Source of the DNA: Diplosphaera chodatii
Lineage: Eukaryota; Chlorophyta; Trebouxiophyceae; Prasiolales; Stichococcaceae
NCBI GenBank assembly: GCA_032358165.1
Contig: JAALGY010000041.1
Coordinates: forward strand, 2,108,001-2,172,000
DNA length: 64,000 nt
Direction of reading: 5' to 3'
Shown here: piece by piece, positions 52,951-64,000 of the stretch
Numbering within the stretch: position 1 is the stretch's first letter
Layout of the letters: each line of letters starts with the position of its first letter
Program-made: the position numbers and the translations under genes
The notes under the pieces: model-generated
What the model was told of the DNA's origin: nothing
Database searches by the model: none
The model's input: only the letters and a program-made list of their open reading frames with translations

Positions 52951-54897
52951 ATGTCCGCAGCTGCAGGCGACAGCACCAAGGCGCACCTGTTCTCCAATGA
53001 GCAGCAGGCAGATGCGTACAAGAAGTACAGGCCCACGTATCCCACGGAGCTGTTCCAAGCAATCTTCGACTACGCTGGATCCGCGGCTACGGACACAGCA
53101 CTGGATGTCGCCACAGGCATGCAGCTGCTGTCACACGGCACTGGCATGCTGAAGCAGCATGCGCAAGAAGGATGACAGGTTGCCACAATGCTCAAAAGGC
53201 ATTCGGGCTCACGAGTCCAATTATCATGTATCCTAGGTAGTGGGCAAGCTGCAGAGGAGCTGGCCAAGCGCTACAGCCGTGTGATTGCACAGGACGCCTC
53301 CGCAGAGCAGCTCGCCGCAGCCGGCAGCCTCAGTAGGTACAGGTCAATGGTAATTCTTTTGCCTAGCAGGAGCAGCCTCACTACCATTCACACGATGTGG
53401 TGATGCAGGAGCATACTAGTACACCTCAGATGTGTAATGCCTCCACCTGTTTTGCCCTTTGCAGCAGTGTGGAGTTTCAGCAGGCCTCCGCAGAAAACAC
53501 GGGCTTGCCCGACAGCAGCGTGGATCTGGTCACCACAGCGCAGGCGCTGCACTGGTGGGCCTGCCCAACGCTGAACCCTCGCCACTGCTGACCCTCTCGG
53601 CTGCTCTCCAGGTGTTTCACACATCGAATAGCAAGCATTGTGCTCGCCACCTGTGCTGGCAGGTTCGATCTGCCGAGGTTCTACGCAGAGGCACACCGTG
53701 TGCTGCGGCCTGGCGGAGTGCTTGCAGCATGGGGGTATGACCTAGTCAAGCTAAACGACGAGGACGCAGACAAGTGAGCACCCCTGTTGCCACTGACACG
53801 GACATCTGCACACACCGAGGTGTGCTTGATCCCAAATTCCACTGAACCTGGTGAAGTCAGCAGTGGCTGGGCCTGCAGGGTGCTGCATGATTTGTATGAG
53901 GGCACGCTTGGGGAGTACTGGGACGAGCGGCGGCGTCTGATCGAGAGCCACTACAGAGGTGGGTGACATACTCTTCTCAGCAACTGCATTGACGGATGTT
54001 GCCAGCCAAGATGAGCATGGGGCGGGAGGGAAGCAATGCACATCATCGGTCCTGTCTCGCAGCGAGGTGCATACCGCCAGAAGAAACCAGCACGGCTGGC
54101 ATGCGCCCACGAACATCCCATGATGAACCTGCAAGGCGTCCTCTTCTCGTGGTGCAGGCATGGAGCCCAGCGCGCCGCAGTTCGCAGATGTGCAGCGCTG
54201 GGACATGGATGTGCCTTGGCCCATGCCCGTCAGCACACTGCTGGTGCGGCATAGCGTAGATAGGCATGCGTGTGACCTGCACAGGATGCTGACGGAGGCC
54301 GAGAGGCTGCCAGGCTCTCGTGTTGTGACATGGCTGCAGTTCATGCATGCACGCACTACCAATCTGCAGCCTTGGCCCACGTGTATGGTTTCATGCGTCA
54401 TCACCACGCTGCTTCTGTTGTCTTCATCTCAAGTCGTCACTGCACAGGGGTCAATATCCTCGTGGTCCTCCTACAACACCTACAGAAAGCAGCACCCCAA
54501 TAAGCCGGACCCGCTCATGGTGTTCCATGGTGAGCTGCGTGATGTGAATGCCAGAAAACATACAAACTTGGCGCTCTTCATTGGATTTTGCCGTCTCGTC
54601 AGTCGGGTTTCTAGGTTTTATACCAGCGGTGGAGGGCGTTTCTGGCTGGCTCCATCGCAGGCCAGCTCAAGGAGGCGCTTGAATTTGAGGGTACCTCCGG
54701 GCACAGCTTCGAGCTTGAGGATGCTGTGTATCCGGTGAGTTCGGTGGCATGTGATGGTGCGGGGATAGCTGAAAAGGCTGCAGATACTGGAGTACGTCAG
54801 CACCATGTTCTGCTGCAACCCGGCCAACTCCTTCAGATCCCTTCATTTTTGGCTCCTGCAGATGTTCATGATTCTGGCAAGGAAGCCACGGCAGTAA
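52951..54897 (+). CDS. Class I SAM-dependent methyltransferase
   Basis: Nine exons: 52951-53116, 53237-53336, 53465-53554, 53663-53773, 53879-53958, 54158-54243, 54448-54529, 54661-54734, 54862-54897, giving 274 aa. Motif I is ALDVATGSGQAAEELA (SAM-binding glycines), acidic motif II lies at VIAQDASAEQL, and the Methyltransf_11 core continues FQQASAENTGLPDSSVDLVTTAQALHWF and YAEAHRVLRPGGVLAAWGYD. The C-terminal part (VGTLGEYWDERRRLIESHYRG; SSWSSYNTYRKQ) matches the yeast Crg1/Tmt1-like group, which methylates small carboxylic acids or lipids. Substrate here is unknown. Intron 1 interrupts motif I and begins with GC (ACAG|GCATGC at 53117). Apart from a short N-terminal lead there is no targeting signal. 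Confidence 0.92.
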
Positions 54898-55360
54898 CAT
54901 CTGCAGCGGTGGCCAACAGCCATAACATGACAGGCACTTTGATCGTTACACCCGTCTGATTGTGTACATGTACATGATACACCTGGAGACGGACATGAAT
55001 ACAGACGTCTCATGAACTGGGAACTGCGGACTGAAGCAACCCATGTGCCTGGCTGGCTCCTGCAAAGCTGCGATGTCCTTTGCGAAGGGAGGATCTTGCC
55101 TATCACACCTACTACACGATGAAAGGGCAGGCGTTCAAGTGGCTGCACGACAGCTCATGCTTTCAGAACCTCACAACTTCACAATGGCACCCATGCACCA
55201 GCGTTCCGTCGCTGGACGCAACGAGCAGTGTTCGCAATTGCCGCAGTAACGAGACCATGAGCGTCGGTGATATATGGGCTGCGCAAGCCGCTTAGATCAA
55301 CGTGAAAATGTTCTCGCAGTTTTCATGAACCTGAGCTAAGCACCATCACTCTCAAGGGTG
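54898..55360. other. Intergenic region, methyltransferase / BRCT gene
   Basis: These 463 bp between tandem genes hold a 3' UTR and a promoter. A plus frame at 55080-55295 is open but has neither family sequence nor splice sites in phase with the BRCT gene. No RNA gene or repeat was seen. Confidence 0.4.
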
Positions 55361-58300
55361 ATGGCACACATGACAGCATGGGCAGAGGGTATGATTGCAT
55401 GCGCCACCGGCTTGACTCGGGATCAGCGGCAACAATTGCAGCGCGTGATTACATCGGCGGGTGGCAGGTGCGCACTGCAGTTGCCATGCTGCTTTGTGTC
55501 TGTCTCAAGCAGCAAGCAGCAGGTTTGTCAAGGCATCAGTGCACTGATTGCGAATGTGTGTCTACTCGCCACGTAGGTACACGCCGGAGCTCAGCCGGCA
55601 GTGCACACATCTGGTGACGACAGTGCAGCATGCCGCCACAACACCGCCGGCCACCAAGCTAGCTTTGGCGGTGCACAACGCGCCGAAATGGCAGACGCAA
55701 ATCGTGGACGTAGCATGGATCACAGCTTGTGCTGCAGAGGGCGCACGCCTGCCTGAGTCCGAATTCTCGGTGCCAGCCATCTCGGCAGCAGCTGCGGCGG
55801 AGGTGACCGCATGCGTGATGGCGGCTGCCAGGGCGGCGGCTGCGAGCACGTGCGACCCGGAGGGTCCAATCGTGGCGGGCGGCAGTCTGTTGGCATGCGG
55901 CGGCAAACTGCGCCCGCCGCTGCGCACCCTGCAGGAGCAGGCGACCCGGCGGCGCGGCATGCCGCCGCCATCGCCCCGGCCGCCGTCTGCCAAGGTATCC
56001 TTCTACGTAGCATATGAAGCACAAAACCTGCTGCATAGAATTTTCGACTATTGCTGTGGGCGACTACCCAGTGAACTTCCATAGTGGCCACAGTACGCTG
56101 CGCTTCCATGTTTTGCATACCCCTCTTCAACATTGCTGATGTACCAATACGTGCAACCTAGTCTGAGCAGGCAGCAAGATGTTTGACATCTGCCAATGGT
56201 TCACTGTTGCAGCGGCGGTGTCTCCAGCCACCGCAGCGGCGCTTGTCGGCAGCAGCGGCAGGTGCACCCGCCACCACATCTGGAGGGGGCAATGCGGCAG
56301 CATCTACGTCGGCAGCAGCAGCAGCAGCACCTCAGAGCCGGTCAGCAGAGGCTCTGAGGCTTGAACATGCTCGGGATGCAGCTGTTAGTGCCGCCATGGC
56401 AGGTGGACCGCGGCGGCTGGCCGCTGCCCTGATTGCAGCCCGAGCAGGGTCAGACAGCGGTGTGCAGATGTCGTGCAGAACGATCACTGCTCATCCAAAT
56501 CCATTGATATGTGTGTGCTTACCATGCACATGCACTTTGCACACCCCTGCATGCATGACTCTTCAGCAGCCACTTGCAGGAGCTGCCAGTTGCCCGACTG
56601 CAGCCACAGCAGGCGGCCGACCCACAGTCACCAGTGCAGCAAGAGACCGAGGTGGAGCTGCTGTGGTGATTCAGCCATTACAACCGCAATCTGAAAGGGC
56701 AAGCACAGCCGCTGCATGTAACCCTGGCCTCGCGGCGTCGCTGGCAGCGGCCAAGGCGCGGCGGCAGCGGCAACGCAGCGCGACAGCCATTACATCGGGA
56801 GTCGACAGCAGCGCCGCCCATATGGCAAAGAGGGCCACAGCAGCTGTGCAGCCGGAGCCTCGACAACTCCACAGTGTGCAAAGCTTTGCTGCGTCGGCGG
56901 CACCAGGTAAAGCACTGCATGAGGCAGGGGCGCCAGCACAGTCAAAGCAGACGGGGGGCCGCAGCGCGGACCAGCCAGCTTGTCGAGACAGCGGCAGTGC
57001 AGGCACAGCTGCAGGCAAGCGTGGTTATGTGCAGTGTCGTTGCTTTGCTGGAAGGCAGCTGTTCTGTGGTGTTTGATGTGTTCACGTGTTCACATTGACC
57101 CGGCAGTGACACATGCCGTTTGCACATGCAGTGCCTCATTCAAACACGACAACGGATCTGGCGGCAAGGCTTGCGGCTGCAAAGTACAGGGCGCAGGCGG
57201 ACAAGGCGGCAGCAACGACGGCACCGGCAGCTTCCCCAGAACAGCCGGCTGCCACCGCTGCTCCACCTGCAAGTGAAGTGACAGCGGCAGCAGCTGCAAG
57301 CCCAGCAAATTGCAAATTAGATGCAATGGCACCCGTGGGCATTGCCACTGCTGTGCAGCTACAGGTCAGAAGCAGCGCTGTGATGGCAGCGTCAGTCATG
57401 GTAGCTCCTTCAGCGGGAGCGGCTGCCAGACCCACAGCAGGCTCAGCACCCGGCTCCTGTAAGCCGAGGCAGTTGTGCGCTAGTCAGAGTGCCGCAATCT
57501 GCGGCCAGCACTCAGCGTCAGCAAAGCGGCCAGCTGCTGGTGTACGTTTGCCAGCCGCGAGCACGAACGCAGCATGTAGCTTGCCAAGTGGGACCGGTGT
57601 GGCTGCACAGCAGTGCCGGCAGCAGGGTGCGCCCATGGCCAACAGCTCCTCAGCAGGGTCCAGGGCCGCGCTCGTGGGCAGCCAGCCCGCTCTCACTGGT
57701 GCCAACGTTCAGCGGCCTGCCCCCGACCCGCCCTCCCAATGCCTGCAGCCTGGCCAGCGCGCAGCGCACTTGTTGCTGTCGGCAGCCACAGCACCGGCAC
57801 AGCCGCCGCTGCAGGCGAGTGCAGCAAACTCGCCCGTGTTTCAGGCGACACAGCCAGCGACACCGCCGGCCCAGCCAGCAGGCCTCGCAGGCGCTGCTGC
57901 ACCGCTGGCTGTCAACAGCGCGGCGCCGGCGGCTGGTGTGCCGCAGGCGGCTGCGACGCCGCAGGCGGCACACCAGCCGCCCGCGCAGGATGGCACTGCA
58001 GCGCTGGCTGCTCCTGCAGTGATGTCGTCGCCCGCGGCAACTGCAGCAGCAGCGGCTCAACACCTGTCTCCTGCCTGCCCAGCAACCCAGCCCGCAGGTG
58101 CACTTGCCGATTCGTGAGCGGATACTAGCTGCATCAAACATCCACGCTGACACGTTTGATGTGCCCCGCAGCTAGATCGCCTGTCGACACATCATGGTCC
58201 ATCTTTGCAGAGGACGTAGTCGCGGGTGCGCCAAGTGCGTCACTGCAGCCGCCGATGGCTGCAGCAGGTGCTGCAAAGCAGGCAGCGGCTGGAATTGCCA

Positions 58301-60294
58301 TGCAGTCAGCACTGGGTTCGCCACCAGACCGGCCAGTCGTTGGCACCTCGCAGCAGGATGGTGACAAGCAACCTTGCGCAACAGCAGCCGGGCCAAATGC
58401 CCAACCCATGCAGGTGGGAGCCTGGCTGGTGCAGTCCATGCAGGTTGCTGGTCATCCTGTGATTGTGCTTGCAGACATCCAAGCCGCACAGTGGAAACAA
58501 GATACAAGTTGCTCTCTCGAAGTGTGAAAGCTCTGAACTTGATTGAACTGCTGCAACAGGCTGCAGCCAGCAGCTGCACCGAGGATCTTGGCATCCGCAG
58601 CGATGATAACGGTGGCACAGACACAGCACAGTCCATCCCTCAGCAAGCCCAGGGGCGGCCCGCGGCAAGTGCGCCAGCTGTTGCCTGGCGGCCGCCGCCA
58701 TGTGCAGCTGCGGCTTCAGTCGCTGCTGTGCCTGTGCCGCCAGGCGCGCCCCCGACAGCAGCAGCATGCCGGCGGCATCGATCCCCCCCGCCTGCTGACA
58801 CACGCCTGCCCATTGTGGCCCCAGCCGCAGCTGCGCCATCGGCAGCAGACATGCAGGTGTCGGCGGCGGCAGCACATGCAGGGTCCCAAGTGACATTGCA
58901 GCGAGGCGAACCTGCCGTGCAGAGGCTGCCTCTCGCAGAAACAAAGCAGCAGAGCGGGACCGCTGTCCAGGCTGCGGCTGCTGAGCGAAGAGACAGGCTG
59001 CATGCTGTGCAGGCGCTGCAGCGCCGCTCAGTTGCTGCCCCAGGTGGCTCTGCTTCACGTTTGGACTTGGGTTGTGCACCATGTCACACCGTGTTTACCA
59101 TCCTGAGCACCATCGGTAACTGCTGGACACCAAGCTTGAGGTCTTGCTTGCCGACTGTCTCGGGCAGCACGCAACTGGGTGCGTGGGTGCACGCCATGGT
59201 CTGCACTGGTGAGGCCGCATTCCTAGCGTACTCAGGCGGGCATCTTCCCATGCAGGCACTGCACAGCACGCGCGGCCGCCGGCGACGCTGCTGGACGACA
59301 TCCTGTGGTGTGTCACGGATGACCTGGCGGCAACTCGCGTCGACAATGGCAGCGCCAGCGCACCAGTGTCAGGGTGCGCGTCGCTCAAACGAGCATGACC
59401 GGAGCGCACACTCGGTCACACCTCCGAGTGTGCAACCAAAGCTGACGTTTGAGGTAGGTTTATAACGGATTCTGTGTCGCAGTTTGGAGCTGGGGGAAGC
59501 GGCATTCAGCGCGACCCAGATGGCAGCCGCTGACATCCTGGGCCCGGACGCCGCTCCGGCGCGGCTCGGCGATCGCCCCGGGAAGCCGCTGACGGCTGAA
59601 CAATGGGACGAGCCCGTGTGCCAGGTGCACACAGAGTCCGTCGAGTTGCTCGAGCTGCCGCAGCCGCCCGTCGGACCACTGTCGTGTGTCACATCTGTGA
59701 GGCCATAGCGCCAGAGGCCACGATGTTAGGAACCTGCCGGCTTGTGTGCAGGCTGCTGCACTGACGCTGCTGCTGCCTCAAGATGCTGAGGGCCGTCTGG
59801 GTCCGGCTTCAGAACGGGTCGTGGCAGCGGACAGCCGCGGCAACAGCAGCAGCAGCCGCAGGCACCCTGCGGGCGGGGTGTCTCGGAGGCAGCTGCTGCG
59901 CTGCATAGCGCAGTTCTACGCAACGCACCTGACGCCAGCAGCTCTTGAGGCTTCCATGCAGGTTTGTAGCATGTGCCACAAGACACTGGTCTGGTTCCTG
60001 CACCAATGTCAGTGCTTGCAAGTTCCCGCAACATCTGGCGGGTCGAGAACCGACTGTCCTGAGGTATCCTTGCTGGGTGCCGTAAGCCGTCATTCCACGT
60101 TGCTGATGGCGTGGCGCTGCGTGCAGACCGTGACCGGCGCAGCAGGCAAGGAGCTACAGGCGGCGTATGTTGATGGCGGCAGCATCGCCACGGGGCAGCT
60201 GCTGGGCTCGCGACGCGCATTCGACGGACTGACGCGTGTGTCCCGCCCTGGAGCTGAAGGCACGCCGGTGTACGAGCTGCGGCTGGCATGCTGA
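55361..60294 (+). CDS. BRCT-domain protein with long Ala-rich region and conserved C-terminal domain
   Basis: Exons: 55361-55467, 55577-55994, 56213-56459, 56580-56906 (or to 57023), 57132-58097, 58172-58413, 58560-about 58856, 59267-59373, 59483-59696, 59752-59961, 60127-60294. The N-terminus is a single BRCT domain (ATGLTRDQRQQLQRVITSAGG, RYTPELSRQCTHLVTT, QIVDVAWITACAAEGARLPE). Such domains read phosphopeptides or poly(ADP-ribose) in DNA-damage signalling. About 700 residues of Ala/Gln/Pro-rich, disordered sequence follow, with repeated short helices of the form LAASLAAAKARRQRQ and LAARLAAAKYRAQ. The end is ordered: TLLDDILWCVTDDLAATR, LELGEAAFSATQMAAADIL, RRQLLRCIAQFYATHLTPAALE and LGSRRAFDGLTRV...VYELRL. 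I do not recognise the C-terminal domain. Exon 7 and its junction to exon 8 are guesses; it could be two genes. Confidence 0.64.
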
Positions 60295-60858
60295 GTGCGC
60301 CAACTGGCGGCCGGGTCGCACAGCTGAACAACTAGCTTGCTGCAGCAGCAGTCATGCTCGAGTCCCCTGTACCTGCTGATGCAGTGCTTGCAGCGGCATA
60401 ACTACATCCCACGGTGGCGCGCTGTGTGTGTGCGCACCCCTGTGGCAATGAAATTTGTGACCAGAGGAGTAAATGTGTAGTGACACCCCAACCGGAGCGC
60501 GTGCATGAGGTCATTTCGCAACTGCATGCAGTGGCGACCACGCAGCCGTCACGGTGTGCTGCAAAAGCTGCATGCGGTCGTGAATATCAGATTGTGAAAA
60601 AAGCAGCTACCTGTGCGGCCCTCTGCCGCAGCAGTGGGTCATCCAAGGAAAGCAGATCCTGTGACGTAAGTGCATGTCCAGGGTCACAGCATGCACATCG
60701 CACAGTAGCGTTTTGCAGTAGATCGGTCAGAGTGCAAGTCTTCGCTGCTTGCGCTGTCGATCAGTGGCGCAGCACACAGTAGGTTGCAGCTTTTGCACGG
60801 GTCGACTGCATCGTAATAAACAGACAACTGTTTTTACAGAGCACCAGCGATCGCAGCC
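60295..60858. other. Intergenic region, BRCT gene / aminotransferase
   Basis: These 564 bp separate tandem plus-strand genes. They are AT-richer around 60440-60620 and contain the aminotransferase promoter. No coding or RNA feature is convincing. Confidence 0.4.
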
Positions 60859-63800
60859 ATGCCTGCCGCGGCGGACGCCGCAGCTGAGCCTGCCACAGCC
60901 ATGAACGGCGCAGGGTAAACAGCTCTCCTGCTTTGCGCCGTGTACAATTGCACAATGCCACACGACCTCAGCATGCAATCGACAATGTGCTCCTTGTGAG
61001 GCATGCCAGATTTGCGATGCGGACTATAGATGCATCTGAGCATGAAGGTCTACCTTGCATGCCAGTGCAATCGCTACTCATGTCACGTCATCCACTCACC
61101 CTGACTCGCGTGGCGCACAGGGTACAGCAGAAGCAGCAGAAGGTGGAGGCGGCACAGCAGGCGGAGGAGATGGGCGGAGTCAGCTCCCGGGCCACGCAGC
61201 TGCTGGCGTCATTCGGCGGCGCATACTATTTCGAGGGCATCGGGCGCGCCACAGCCGGCGGCCTCTGGTGAGAAGCCGCTGGTGTTTAGACAGAAGTCGC
61301 CTCCGCATGGAAACCGAACCATGTTTGTTGGCAGCATCTTCTGCCGTCGTCTGAAGTCATGTGTGCATGTATTGGGTGGTGGCATGCAGCCACACCATCG
61401 TCGGGCAGATGAGGAGCTGCAACAGACAGGCGCCTTCCCACACCGTCATGATGATCCCGCAGGGCTAACGCGCTGCCATCTGACCCAAGCTCGGGACGTG
61501 ATGGTAGGCAGCACGTTACGTCACATACCCGATTTTCACGTGCGCAGGAGCAAGGACAACCCGGACGGCTACACGGTGCTGGCGGTCGCGGAGAATCGGC
61601 AGTCCATCGACCTGATGCAGGAGCGCATGGCGCGGCTTGCGCCCATCCCGCGCCAGGCCTTCTTTTACGACAGCTTCCAGGGCGTGGAGCGGTTCCGGAA
61701 GGCCATCGTCAACATGCTGACCAACACGTTCATGAAGGTGGGATTTCCGGTCGACCATTGAAGCATGGGTTCGCATGCGCAATCTGCATGTCAAGCCTGC
61801 AGTAGCCTGAGGAGCGTGACCAAGGTTTGCCCAGAACTGGCTGGGAAGAGTTGCTTGTACATCAGGCAAGGCCCTTTCGCCATCTGCGTGAGATCGCATC
61901 AGTACAAGTGCTGCAGGGCTGTACCATCGTGAAGCCAGAGCACATCTGCGTGATGTCGGGGTGCGGCGCGGTGCTGAGCGCCATGTTCAACCTCCTGGGC
62001 GAGCGCGGGGATGCTGTGCTCATCCCTGCGCCCTACTATCCCGGCTTCGATTTTGACACCCAGGTGCAGCTTTAGGGACTTGCTGATGCGGGGTTGCATG
62101 CGCGAGCTGTCCTGCAGCGACGTGAAAGGACTGCAGCCTCTTGCACTTCGTGCACCCTCAAACAGCTAGGTGTGCTGTGGGCCTGGTGGCTGGTGGGGTC
62201 GTCACCTGCAGCTTGTGCGCAAATTGGAGAGCCAGCTGCTTGCAGGCCAGCGCGGGGCTGCACCCGTGGCCTGTGCACTGCGCGTTCCCAGGCGGCAGCG
62301 ACAGCTGCGTGCCGGCGCTGGCTGAGGCGGCCGCGGCGGCCAAGGCGGAGGGGCACCCCACCCGCGCCGTGCTGCTGTGCCACCCCAACAACCCCATCGT
62401 GAGTGTGTCAGATCAGGTTGCCAGGCTCAATACCTTGCTGTCTGATGGTACCCACGTCCTCGGACTGTTGTCGTCCTGTTTGCCTCGAGGCACTCACGCG
62501 CAGGTCGTCTGAGCCTAGATGCAACCCCGTGATTTGCATGTGCTGTGATCCCAGGCCGCCTGTGCACTCTGCAGGGTCGTGGGTACACAGCGCAGCAGCT
62601 GCAGGAGATGCTGGAGTGGTGCCTGGAGGAAGGCGTGCACCTCATCTCCGACGAGGTCAGCCAGCCATAATATTGCTGGTCCGCTGTCACGCATCCCCAC
62701 ATTGTGCTATCCAGCGCCATGCCATAGGCCAGCATGTGAGCTGGCAATGCAGGCGGTCATACGTGAGGAGGATGTCATGTTAGCAGGCAATCGACAGAAG
62801 TGCTGCATGCCCATAGCTGGTTCCAAGGTAGCTGTTGCTGCTGCAGGTGTATGCCAACTCCATCTTTGGGGCGGATGTGCAGTTCACATCCCTGGCTCAC
62901 TTGGCGGAGCAGCACACAGCGGCTCACCCCGAGGCAGCCGATCGTGTGAAGGTGAGGCACGGTCGTTGCAGCGTCAGCGGGCCATATGGCCACACACACT
63001 GCAGCCAGCATGTGAGGGTCGTACATCTGCCGCAGGCCTTTGCACACGTGGTGTTTGGCGTGTCCAAGGACTACTGCGCTTCCGGCTTCCGGGTCGGCGC
63101 GGTGTGGACGCAGAACGAGGCCTTCATCAAGTGCGACTGCTGTGAAAAGGCGCCAGAACGTAGATGATTGCGGTCATTGTTGGTCCTGCTAGCTTCATGT
63201 CCTGTCAGTCTTCACCACATGCGACACATGTTATTGGATTAGCCGTCTTGAGTCAAGGTAGTCCCATTGCCGCGGCAGGGCTGCAGCAATGGCGGGGTAC
63301 TTCAGCGGCGTGTCCAACATCGTCCAGCACCAGTTGTCAGATCTGTTCGAGGACACCGACTGGCTGCTTGGCTTCGTGGGCGAGAACAGCAAGCGGCTGG
63401 GTGCCGCTTACGACGCCATCGCAGGTATATGCATGTCTGCTTTGTGTGATGTACAGTACCACATTGCAGACAGCTTGATGGCGGCAGGCACGATGCAGCC
63501 CATCCATGCGGATGGCCACATTGCACTTGTGGCCATGGCATGCTTTCTGTAAATGCCAGGTGCGCTGAAGGCGGCTGACATCCCATTCCAAGAGGCCGAC
63601 AGCACCATGATGATCTGGGTGGACCTGCGCCAGTTCCTAGAGGCGCCCACATGGGAGGCCGAGCGGAAGCTGTGGCACCGCCTCGCCGATGAGCAGCGCA
63701 TCATCCTGACGCCAGGTGGGGGAAGGGTGGCAGTTGCCAGCTCTGGCTTGGGTGTACGCTCTTCAGGAACAGCACCCAGACTGTGGCATTGCCTGGTTCT

Positions 63801-64000
63801 GCATCCCTCTTAATGTATAGCAGAAGGTCATACATACATATATAATGCTGTGCTGCCATACATGCTGCCAGCAGTGATGACCGGCCCGGCTGAGTTGATC
63901 CGATCTGCGCATTTGTCAATGTTGCAGGCGAGTGCTGCCATGGCGTGGAGCCCGGCTTCTTCCGGTGCTGCTATGCATGGATGGACGACATCGGGGCGCT
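60859..64000 (+). CDS. ACC synthase-like PLP aminotransferase, 3' partial
   Basis: Exons: 60859-60914, 61121-61267, 61548-61737, 61917-62063, 62246-62398, 62575-62655, 62847-62951, 63036-63130, 63279-63424, 63560-63715 and 63928 to the window edge. The fold-type I aminotransferase pattern is clear: GYTVLAVAENRQSIDLMQERM, GCGAVLSAMFNLLGERGDAVLIPAPYYPGFD, LLCHPNNPI, GVHLISDEVYANSIFG and the PLP-lysine motif VSKDYCASGFRVG, followed by the phosphate-binding Arg of that motif, then MMIWVDLRQFL and GFFRCCYAWMDD. This order is that of ACC synthases and their animal ACCS relatives. Whether it makes ACC for ethylene or acts as a general aminotransferase or C-S lyase cannot be told from sequence alone. 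The last exon is cut, so only the final 20-60 residues are missing. Confidence 0.9.

Noticed and set aside
58306..59082. Long minus-strand open frame of 258 codons.
   Set aside because: It is a GC-rich shadow of the Ala/Pro-rich plus-strand exon of the BRCT gene; composition is low complexity and no family match is seen.

Overview
This window looks like nuclear DNA of a green alga, most likely a trebouxiophyte (Chlorella/Coccomyxa-type). The visible reasons are GC-rich coding sequence in many short exons, about 150 small GT-AG or GC-AG introns whose donors are mostly GTG-type, plant-type proteins (thylakoid-lumen Deg protease, lumen-targeted cyclophilin, plant-type CwfJ protein, expansin-like double-psi beta-barrel protein) and no bacterial operon structure. 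All gene models were built by eye: I matched each exon to a protein family where I could and kept only splice pairs that preserve reading phase. The lineage is an inference from gene style, not from a marker gene.

Layout. 173-1537 (+) exosome subunit RRP43 (5' end missing). 1799-5057 (-) RAD23. 5314-7392 (+) adenosine kinase. 7553-9032 (-) U1-type zinc-finger protein. 9390-13626 (+) CWF19L1/CwfJ protein with an internal RRM. 13784-14372 (-) small 84-aa membrane protein. 14738-22345 (+) DEAD-box helicase DDX24/Mak5. 22548-24482 (-) lumenal cyclophilin. 25023-28798 (+) GPI1/PIG-Q. 29399-32122 (-) membrane protein with an HNH-like zinc domain. 32833-33516 (-) acyl-CoA-binding protein. 34619-36572 (-) secreted DPBB protein with a basic tail. 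36.6-38.4 kb unresolved. 38382-41854 (-) F-box protein with a cullin-like C-terminal part. 42414-44293 (+) acyl-protein thioesterase with an extra C-terminal domain. 44984-48799 (+) choline/ethanolamine kinase with a large RS-rich insert. 49170-52534 (-) thylakoid Deg protease. 52951-54897 (+) SAM methyltransferase. 55361-60294 (+) BRCT protein with long Ala-rich tail. 60859-64000 (+) ACC-synthase-like aminotransferase, cut by the window edge.

The first ten genes alternate strictly in strand, giving a series of divergent (shared promoter) and convergent (shared 3') pairs. There is no single pathway, but several neighbours act in RNA metabolism and ribosome or spliceosome work (RRP43, CwfJ, DDX24), several in lipid or GPI metabolism (PIG-Q, ACBP, thioesterase, choline kinase) and two in the thylakoid lumen (cyclophilin, Deg).

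The most interesting items are the ten-exon gene at 29399-32122, whose product joins hydrophobic N-terminal segments to a CxxC...DHxPP...CxxC...HNH cluster; the F-box/cullin-like fusion; the RRM inside the CwfJ protein; the disordered insert in the kinase lobe of choline kinase; and a raised share of GC-AG introns.
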